Shown here: piece by piece, positions 36,082-41,346 of the stretch
Layout of the letters: each line of letters starts with the position of its first letter
Position numbering within the stretch: the first letter of the stretch is position 1
Origin: Pirellulales bacterium
GTDB taxonomy: Bacteria > Planctomycetota > Planctomycetia > Pirellulales > Lacipirellulaceae
Assembly: GCA_028279215.1 (NCBI GenBank)
Contig: JANQOF010000008.1
Coordinates: forward strand, 1-41,346
DNA length: 41,346 nt
Reading direction: 5' to 3'
Notes under the pieces: model-generated
Seen by the model: only the letters and a program-made list of their open reading frames with translations
What the model was told of the DNA's origin: nothing
Databases searched by the model: none
Position numbers and translations under genes: made by a program

Positions 36082-37524
36082 ATGACGGCAAAGCAACTAC
36101 GTGAGTTGGAACAACTTGTGTCGGACCTCTATGACGATGGACTCTCGTCGATGGAGACACAACGGCTCGAAGGACTGCTTCTCGATGAACCCGCCTTGCA
36201 AGATAAGTATCTCGGAATGGTTGACCTGCACGTCGGCCTGAGTGTAGCCGGCGAATCGCTAGCAAATCCCTCATCGGACGAAGAACAGTCCGACACCGTG
36301 TCGACCATTCCAGCGCACCTATCCATGGTCAGGGGATTCGTCGCTATCCTTGCCACCACGGCTTGTATCTTGCTTGCTGTTTGGATTTGGCATGGTTGGG
36401 ATTTCAGTGACTTACCCTCGCGAGTACCCGAATTGGCCTCACACGCTGATCACAAGCTCAGCGCTATTCCCACCATCAAATGCGTTTCGTGGAATGGCAC
36501 CACCTTCTCTCAAGACGTGGACGACTGGCAACCTCTCTCGGTCGTTGGCCCCGGCGTAATCCCCCTTCGCCAGAGCCGAGGAGAGATGGTAGATGGATAC
36601 TTATTGGAGTTGCCGCCCGGTTATCGTTTGGAACTAGTGACAACGTGCGATGCTACGGCCGAGAATTGCTTGTCTATTGAAGAGGTCTGGGCTGGTACGA
36701 CGCCATCGTCACGCAAAGTTACTTTTCACAATTCGGGGCAAGGTTCGAAGCCACGACACGCCAATCCTGCCGCGAAGCATCGTCGATTCGGTATCGTAGG
36801 AACTTGGGCCGATAGAAACGTCACCCAACAACCGCGGTTCTTTCTAGTAACTGCCGTCCACAAGCGCGTCGACCCAGGCCCAAATGAGGCATGGAGAGTA
36901 AGTGAGATGGCGGTGATGATCGAGGAGCCCGATGTGATTCAAATTGGGTGGGACGACAGCGGCCCTGCTCCGAGTACGGCCGGCGATGAAGACTTTGACG
37001 ATTTATCTGCAAGCATCTTCATCGTACCTATCGGCCAAACGCAGCGAGTTACGCCAGTGACGCCGGAGCTCGAGGTAGCGGCCGCACAGGTGCCGACAGC
37101 GGATCCAGACGCAGCGCCTGCGATTGGATCAACGGCGTACGAGATGATGCTGCCACCTGGATCGATTACGTTGTTCAAGGCCGCGTCAAACGCCTCGGCT
37201 CACAACGAGCTATTCTTGAGGAATGCGAAGGACGGCAACGTACTTTGGTCGGCTTCGAACAATCGTGGCAAGAGCAGCAATGTAGGAGGGGTGGCGCTAC
37301 GCAACCGTTCTGACTCATTTCAACGTATCTACCTGATGTCTTCACATCGCAATCCGGATGTCGAACTTGTGGAGCCCTCCTCTGCATCCAGGTATTGCCT
37401 TCTGTTTGAACAGACAGGCTACAATATTGTTGGATTCGACGATGGAGTCAGACCAGATGCTGATTTTGACGATGTGCGGGTCGGAATACTGCAATTTGAT
37501 TCCCAAATTGTATCTCCACAATAG
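36082..37524 (+). CDS. Single-pass membrane protein, probable sigma-factor regulator
   Basis: A 480-residue protein with an N-terminal helical region whose pattern (ELEQLVSDLYDDGLSSMETQRLEGLLLDEPALQDKYLGMVDLH) is the one seen at the start of planctomycete FecR-type regulators, a membrane segment at about 82-103, and a large outer domain of about 370 residues rich in beta strands. I do not see a clear FecR motif, so the outer part is unassigned. Position right after the sigma gene and the shared N-terminus with the 22426-24078 protein suggest an anti-sigma or sensor role. Nothing beyond the sigma-regulator pair remains intact downstream; decayed genes follow. Confidence 0.75.
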   Translation: MTAKQLRELEQLVSDLYDDGLSSMETQRLEGLLLDEPALQDKYLGMVDLHVGLSVAGESLANPSSDEEQSDTVSTIPAHLSMVRGFVAILATTACILLAVWIWHGWDFSDLPSRVPELASHADHKLSAIPTIKCVSWNGTTFSQDVDDWQPLSVVGPGVIPLRQSRGEMVDGYLLELPPGYRLELVTTCDATAENCLSIEEVWAGTTPSSRKVTFHNSGQGSKPRHANPAAKHRRFGIVGTWADRNVTQQPRFFLVTAVHKRVDPGPNEAWRVSEMAVMIEEPDVIQIGWDDSGPAPSTAGDEDFDDLSASIFIVPIGQTQRVTPVTPELEVAAAQVPTADPDAAPAIGSTAYEMMLPPGSITLFKAASNASAHNELFLRNAKDGNVLWSASNNRGKSSNVGGVALRNRSDSFQRIYLMSSHRNPDVELVEPSSASRYCLLFEQTGYNIVGFDDGVRPDADFDDVRVGILQFDSQIVSPQ

Positions 37525-37701
37525 ATGCGCACTGGTGTACTGACAGCCTCTTGCAATTGAATTGCACTTCACCTAAACTCCTCGGTCCCACCTCCCTCTG
37601 TCAGCCAGAGAAGAGTCATGATTTGACCATGCTTGTAGCGTCGGCAAGCACTTTTTCATGGCAGTGCTTACTTTTGAGGAGATACGCACGAAGTTGGTTT
37701 G

Positions 37702-38288
37702 ATGCGCCGAGTTCTTGGTTTTACTCTTGTTGAGTTGTTGGTCGTCATTGCCATTATTGGCATCCTGGTTGCGCTATTGTTGCCCGCCGTGCAAGCAGCG
37801 AGAGAATCGGCTCGACGAATGCAGTGCGTCAACAACCTCAAACAGCTTGGGCTTGCCCTACAGAACCACCACACCGCCCTTGGCGGCTTTCCAGGAAGTC
37901 AGACGGCCAGTGGGCGCAGTTCAGGTGACGACTGCGAACCAGGTTACTACAGTTGGCTCGTGTTTTTGTTGTCGTACAGGCGAACAGCAGTGGCACTGTT
38001 CACAGCCACATCGATTTCGCGCTTAATCCGCTCTCCCTCGATACTCCAGCGTACGGGGCGTATGGCCTGTTGATGGAGTTGACCACAGACGAGCCGGGCA
38101 TTGCGAACTCGGACCCGTTCTACATCGTGTTCAATTTCGGGCTTGAAGCGCCCCAGTTTGATCAGGCTGTAGGCGCCTTTGCCGCTCGGATACCGGAGCC
38201 GACGTCGCTTGCGCTCGCTGGGCTCGGCGCTGTCGGCGTCGGTTGCCTGCGGAAGCGGTCCGTTTTGCAGCGCCGCTCGGTTTCTTGA
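37702..38288 (+). pseudogene. Chimeric remnant: DUF1559 N-terminus joined out of frame to a PEP-CTERM C-terminus
   Basis: From 37702 the sequence encodes a good DUF1559 start: [20 protein letters not shown], then [25 protein letters not shown] and [10 protein letters not shown]. Near 37965-37975 homology to DUF1559 ends and a different frame continues with [19 protein letters not shown] and ends in RIPEPTSLALAGLGAVGVG + RKR, a PEP-CTERM signal of another protein. In the original frame the product would stop at 38073 with about 123 residues. Two unrelated gene pieces have thus been joined by deletion. Neither can work as its family does. Confidence 0.8.
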
Positions 38289-38401
38289 CACCGCTCGGAG
38301 CGCGAGGCCGATCCGTCTATCGAGATGTTTACGCGATTGCTTCGGCGATCGTCACACAATCTGAGTTTGTACTTACTAGCACCTTTCTTGGAGTAGAACC
38401 A

Positions 38402-39085
38402 ATGATGAAGAAAACCGCACTCACGTTGCTTTTTGGAATCGTACTGAATTGCCAAGCAACCCACGCTGAAATCATCTTTGACTGGGCTTACATCGGAAAC
38501 GCCGGGAACGCCCATGACACGCCTCCGACGATTGACGTAGGCGGTGGCGTCACATTCCCACTTCGCGACGCACATGGCGCAGTCGCGTACGATTATCGCA
38601 TCAGCAAGCACGAGGTGACGAACGCTCAGTACACCGAGTTCCTCAACGCCGTCGATTCCGAGGGAACAAACGCGCTTGATCTTTACGACGACGAAATGGC
38701 CAACCACGGAAACGGTGGTATCCTGTTCGACAGCGGTGCCGCGGTGGGCTCGAAGTACCAGGTGAAGCAAGGGCGTGGCAACAACCCCGTTGTCTTTGTT
38801 ACTTTCTTCGACGCCATGCGGTTCACCAACTGGCTCGAAAACGGCCAGGGAGCCGGCGGCACCGAAGTGGGTGTCTACACAATCGGCAACGGCATAAACG
38901 AGGTCCGAAGCCCTAACGCCAGCTACTTCCTCCCAACCGTCGATGAGTGGTTTAAGGCGGCCTACCACAAGAACGATGGCGTCACCGGCAACTACTGGGG
39001 GTACGCGACATCGACCGACGACCAACCCTACAGCGACCAACCCTACAGCGACCAACCCTTGTCGCCGATCCACTTCTGCACATGA
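38402..39085 (+). pseudogene. SUMF1/formylglycine-generating-like secreted protein, 3' truncated
   Basis: A 227-residue remnant with signal peptide (MMKKTALTLLFGIVLNCQATHA) and the N-terminal part of a SUMF1-like (FGE-sulfatase) domain: YRISKHEVTNAQYTEFLNAV, VFVTFFDAMRFTNWLENG and YFLPTVDEWFKAAYHKN. The C-terminal half of the domain, where true formylglycine-generating enzymes have their copper-binding cysteines, is missing: from about 39046 the DNA becomes the 3' part of an integrase fragment on the other strand. Secreted planctomycete members of this family normally end with PEP-CTERM and need not be genuine sulfatase activators, so it should not be taken as the maturase for the sulfatases here. 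Confidence 0.8.
39026..39060. repeat. 15-bp tandem repeat at the SUMF1/integrase junction
   Basis: The unit CCCTACAGCGACCAA occurs at 39026-39040 and 39041-39055 and starts again for four bases. On the plus strand it encodes QPYSD of the SUMF1-like protein; on the minus strand part of it encodes the last KGWSL of the integrase fragment. The junction of the two genes falls inside it. Confidence 0.85.
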
Positions 39086-39375
39086 TACGGCTTCAAGGAT
39101 GCTGCCTTCAGATTCTTGGGAACTGACTCGCCGAAAGAGCGGAACATGCCCTCGCGTGGCTGATAAGTCGTCCGTCGTCGGTTCTTCTTGAGCCACTTCC
39201 AGTGCAGGTCAAGAATCTGCCGGACGGTGTAGAGTTCCGGGTTCCCGGAATCGATCAGACGGCGGTATCGGCGATGGGCTTTCTCTTTGTCCTTGCCCAG
39301 ATTGATCTGCTTGCCGTCGATCTTGACGTACCAAGCACCCGTCTGCTTGCGGAACCACATCTTCGGAATACGCAT
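39043..39375 (-). pseudogene. Tyrosine recombinase (integrase), N-terminal fragment
   Basis: Only about 110 residues remain. MRIPKMWFRKQTGAWYVKID and GKQINLGKDKEKAHRRYRRL are typical of the arm-binding N-terminus of planctomycete phage-type integrases, and the following VRQILDLHWKWLKKN and LKPYHVQKWIGDKGWSL are the core-binding region. The catalytic domain with its Arg-His-Arg-Tyr set is missing: the frame ends by a stop inside the 15-bp repeat. The ATG at 39375 has GGAGG five bases upstream. It begins about 100 bases from the tRNA-Pro fragment at 39477, the usual position of an integrase beside its attachment site, so an integrated element once started here. Confidence 0.85.
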
Positions 39376-39409
39376 CGTAACCTCCACAACAAGGATAGGT
39401 CGTGGAAGG

Positions 39410-39442
39410 CTTCGGTGCAGATGTGGTGCACTTCGGTGCAGA
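39410..39442. repeat. Direct repeats between integrase start and att site
   Basis: CTTCGGTGCAGA occurs at 39410-39421 and 39431-39442, exactly 21 bases (two helical turns) apart. Position and phasing suit arm-type binding sites for the integrase. Confidence 0.6.
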
Positions 39443-39476
39443 ATCACAAGGGGTCGTTCAGAAATCCCTTGTTTTG

Positions 39477-39523
39477 TAGTCGGGCTGAAAGGATTTGAAC
39501 CTTCGACCTCTGCGTCCCGAACG
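39477..39523 (-). other. tRNA-Pro(CGG) 3' fragment, probable attachment site
   Basis: Read on the minus strand, this is the 3' half of a tRNA: anticodon loop TTCGGGA (CGG, proline), anticodon 3' stem CGCAG, T arm GAAGG-TTCAAAT-CCTTT, acceptor strand CAGCCCG, discriminator A and a CTA end. The 5' half is absent; upstream sequence no longer pairs. Such a 3' fragment is what integration into a tRNA-Pro gene leaves at one end of an island. An integrase fragment lies about 100 bases away. Confidence 0.75.
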
Positions 39524-39636
39524 TTGTGGACGTTCTAAGTCAACAAACGTAAACCAATTGTAACAAGGGACTTGCGGCATTCAATAGCGACCGGCAATTT
39601 GTCGTAAGTCGGTCCATTTAGGGTATCTAAAACCAA

Positions 39637-39658
39637 TTCCGGGTACATTCCGGGTACA
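39637..39658. repeat. 11-bp tandem repeat near att site
   Basis: TTCCGGGTACA is present twice in a row (39637-39647, 39648-39658). It lies between the tRNA fragment and the IS21-type end and may be a recombinase-binding site or simple duplication. Confidence 0.6.
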
Positions 39659-39710
39659 ACTACTGGGCTCAAGTTCGTACTGTTCAATTCATGAACCTAC
39701 CGATTGAGAG

Positions 39711-41215
39711 TGTGAATCGCAGTCGAATAACTGAGCGCCTGGCCCAGCCGGAATGGCAGTTGAATATCTGAGCGCACAGATGTGCATCTTCGCGGATTTG
39801 TGAAGATGGCGGCTTTAGCCGCTATCTTTCCCAGATTCGCAGGGAGGCACAGGAGTGTATGAGGATATGGACCAATGGGCCGAAGTTCGTCGTCGGGTGC
39901 TGACCGGCGAGCTTTCCAAACGAGCCGCGTGTCGCGAATACGACATCTGCTGGTACACGCTAGAGAAGATGCTGGCGCATGTAGAGCCGCCCGGCTACCG
40001 CATGCAGAAGCCGCGCAAGAAGCGGAAGTTGGAACCGTTCCTGCCGATCATTCACGAGATTCTCAAAGCCGATAAGAAGGCTCCCAAGAAGCAGCGCCAC
40101 ACGGCGACCAGGATCTTCCATCGCCTTCGCGACGAACACGGCTATGAAGGTAGCTACACGTCCGTCCGCTACGCGGTCCAAGCCTGGAAGGAGCAGTCTC
40201 AAGAAGTCTTCCTGCCGCTCTCCCATCCACCGGGAGAAGCGCAAGTCGATTTCGGCTACGCCTACGTCGATCTGGCAGGCGAGCGAACTCAGGTAGCGCT
40301 ATTTGTAATCACCTTGCCTTATAGCGATGCGTTCTACATCCAGGCATTTCCCCGGGAATGTACCGAGTCGTTCCAAGAAGGCCATAAACGCGCATTCGAG
40401 TTCTTCGGCAAGGTTCCCACGCGAATCAGCTATGACAACAGCAAGATCGCCGTGACCAAGGTCACTGGTCACCGTGACCGGAAGCTCACCCGAGAGTTCC
40501 TGCGGCTCCAGAGCCACTACTTGTATGAAGCCCACCTCTGTTTGGTTCGTCGGGCCAATGAGAAAGGGCACGTCGAGAACTTGGTCGGCTACACGCGGCG
40601 GAACTTTCTGGTGCCCGTGCCGCAGGTCGGTTCACTCGAAGAGCTGAATGCAGAGTTGCAACGACGTTGCGAAGCCGATCTCGACCGCACGCTACGCGGC
40701 AACAACCAGTCGAAGCGAGAGCTGCTCCGAGAAGAACAGCCCGTTATGCGGGAACTTCCCAGCCAGGCCTTTGACGCCAGGCGTGTCACCCAGGCAGCAG
40801 CCAACTCACTGTCGCTAGTGAAGTTCGACACCAACAGCTATAGCGTACCCGTAAAATACGCCCATCGGCAGATTACGATTGTCGTCGGTGTCGACGAGAT
40901 TCGGTTGGTCTTCCAGGGAGAACTCGTCGCTCGTCATCCACGACACTGGGGTAAAGATCAGTACCTGTTCGACCCCGTGCATTACTTGGCGCTCTTGGAG
41001 AACAAGCCTGGCGGCTTTGACCATGCCAGGCCGCTAGAAGCCTGGGAATTGCCGGAGTGTTTTACGACACTCCGGCGGAGGATGGAAAGAGACCCCGACG
41101 GCTTAGGCACTCGGGAGTTCATTCGCACCTTGCGATTGTTGGAATCTTGCTCCCTGGCGAAGCTTACCGGAGCGGTTAACTACGCCCTCGACATCGGCAT
41201 TCACGATGCCGATAG
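39711..41215 (+). mobile_element. IS21-family element, truncated at its right side
   Basis: The left end shows two directly repeated 20-base motifs, GCAGTCGAATAACTGAGCGC at 39719-39738 and GCAGTTGAATATCTGAGCGC at 39756-39775, as expected for the multiple terminal repeats of IS21-type elements; a TGTGAA at 39711 may be the outer tip. It carries istA. The partner gene istB and the right end are not present before an IS3-type terminus begins at 41216, so the element is interrupted or cut there. Confidence 0.82.
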
Positions 41216-41252
41216 TGACCTAGCCCCCTTAAACGAGTCCAGGTCGCGATGA
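39855..41252 (+). CDS. istA: IS21-family transposase IstA, C-terminus altered
   Basis: A 465-residue transposase. It has an N-terminal helix-turn-helix region (SKRAACREYDICWYTLEKML), then an RNase H-like DDE core: Asp132 in AQVDFGY, Asp194 in ISYDNSK and Glu241 in KGHVENLVG, and the C-terminal beta domain with NSYSVPVKYAHRQITIVV typical of IstA. The last ten residues (LAPLNESRSR) are encoded by the left end of an IS3-type element starting at 41216, so the native C-terminus is lost and its istB partner is not next to it. The GTG at 39855 has GGAGG seven bases upstream; an in-frame ATG is at 39867. Transposition without IstB is unlikely. Confidence 0.9.
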   Translation: MYEDMDQWAEVRRRVLTGELSKRAACREYDICWYTLEKMLAHVEPPGYRMQKPRKKRKLEPFLPIIHEILKADKKAPKKQRHTATRIFHRLRDEHGYEGSYTSVRYAVQAWKEQSQEVFLPLSHPPGEAQVDFGYAYVDLAGERTQVALFVITLPYSDAFYIQAFPRECTESFQEGHKRAFEFFGKVPTRISYDNSKIAVTKVTGHRDRKLTREFLRLQSHYLYEAHLCLVRRANEKGHVENLVGYTRRNFLVPVPQVGSLEELNAELQRRCEADLDRTLRGNNQSKRELLREEQPVMRELPSQAFDARRVTQAAANSLSLVKFDTNSYSVPVKYAHRQITIVVGVDEIRLVFQGELVARHPRHWGKDQYLFDPVHYLALLENKPGGFDHARPLEAWELPECFTTLRRRMERDPDGLGTREFIRTLRLLESCSLAKLTGAVNYALDIGIHDADSDLAPLNESRSR

Positions 41253-41346
41253 ATAATCGTGGCGTCAGGACGCAACTTTAAGGAGGCGATAGGATGGCAC
41301 GAGGCAAGAAGTACAGCGCGGAGGAGATCATTCCGAAGCTGCGTGA
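41216..41346 (+). mobile_element. IS3-family element, left end (runs off the window)
   Basis: The terminus TGACCTAGCCCCCTTAAACG starts at 41216 inside istA; the style resembles IS3-family left ends (a run of C after a TG tip). A solo relative lies at 29553. An OrfA-type gene starts 78 bases inside. The right end lies beyond the window. Confidence 0.8.
41294..41346 (+). CDS. IS3-family transposase OrfA, 5' part only
   Basis: Only 17 codons are visible: MARGKKYSAEEIIPKLR, the characteristic start of OrfA helix-turn-helix proteins of the IS3 family, which bind the element's ends and are extended by frameshifting to the OrfAB transposase. The ATG at 41294 follows AGGAGG (about 10 bases upstream). 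The gene continues past the window. Confidence 0.85.
   Translation, partial: MARGKKYSAEEIIPKLR

Noticed and set aside
37646-37669. Hairpin AAGCACT...AGTGCTT before the DUF1559 remnant as a terminator of the sigma operon
   Set aside because: The stem has only seven pairs with a ten-base loop and no following T-run; too weak to call.
38402-39085. Formylglycine-generating enzyme that would mature the three sulfatases
   Set aside because: The gene is truncated before the catalytic part and belongs to a secreted SUMF1-like group, so it cannot be the maturase; the real one must lie elsewhere.
1-41346. CRISPR arrays, toxin-antitoxin pairs, phage structural genes or secondary-metabolite clusters
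   Set aside because: I looked for regular spaced repeats and typical genes of these systems and found none in this window.

Overview
The window comes from a planctomycete, most likely of the Pirellulaceae/Pirellulales type. The evidence is the combination of gene families that cluster almost only there: a DUF1501 protein behind a PSCyt/DUF1549/DUF1553 cytochrome-type protein, an ECF sigma factor coupled to a TPR serine/threonine kinase, a LEPR-XLL-like secreted protein, several DUF1559 pseudopilin-like proteins, PEP-CTERM/dockerin exoproteins and multiple sulfatases. I identified no complete RNA gene and no CRISPR array.

Layout. (1) 468-5059, minus strand: a two-gene DUF1549/DUF1553 - DUF1501 operon, with a long perfect palindrome downstream. 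(2) 5515-9883, minus strand: ECF sigma factor, Ser/Thr kinase with TPRs and a LEPR-XLL-like secreted protein, joined by GTGA and ATGA stop/start overlaps. (3) 10221-13335: a GH13 alpha-amylase-like enzyme, a small K+-channel-like protein, a Tyr-rich secreted peptide and a membrane coiled-coil protein. (4) 13772-21064, minus strand: an apparent operon of a 901-residue protein carrying three PEP-CTERM-type motifs, a DUF1559 protein, a small lipoprotein, a sulfatase with a dockerin-like and PEP-CTERM end, and a single-module PEP-CTERM protein. Divergently, at 21704-29395 plus strand, lie a sigma factor, a FecR/LamG membrane protein, a GH36-like glycosidase and two more sulfatases. Together this looks like a locus for sensing and degrading a sulfated glycan. 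(5) 29643-35167, minus strand: a second locus of similar design (DUF1559 protein, 917-residue multi-module PEP-CTERM protein, single-module PEP-CTERM paralogue, glutaminase-like N-terminal fragment), with its own divergent sigma factor and membrane protein at 35420-37524. (6) 37702-41346: a decayed, mobile right end with a DUF1559/PEP-CTERM chimera, a truncated SUMF1-like gene, an integrase fragment, a tRNA-Pro 3' fragment (probable att site), a truncated IS21-type istA and the left end of an IS3-family element.

How it may work together. In both large loci a sigma factor and a membrane-anchored partner face away from a set of surface proteins built from shared cassettes (signal peptide, beta-rich or LamG domain, dockerin-like repeat, VPEP + TM + Arg tail). 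The most unusual feature is that in both loci complete secreted PEP-CTERM modules are joined head-to-tail in one reading frame, so a sorting signal sits inside the ORF followed by a second signal-peptide-like segment. Each fused ORF has a stand-alone paralogue of one of its modules nearby. I infer either processing of a surface polyprotein or modular gene fusion in progress; the sequence alone cannot separate these.
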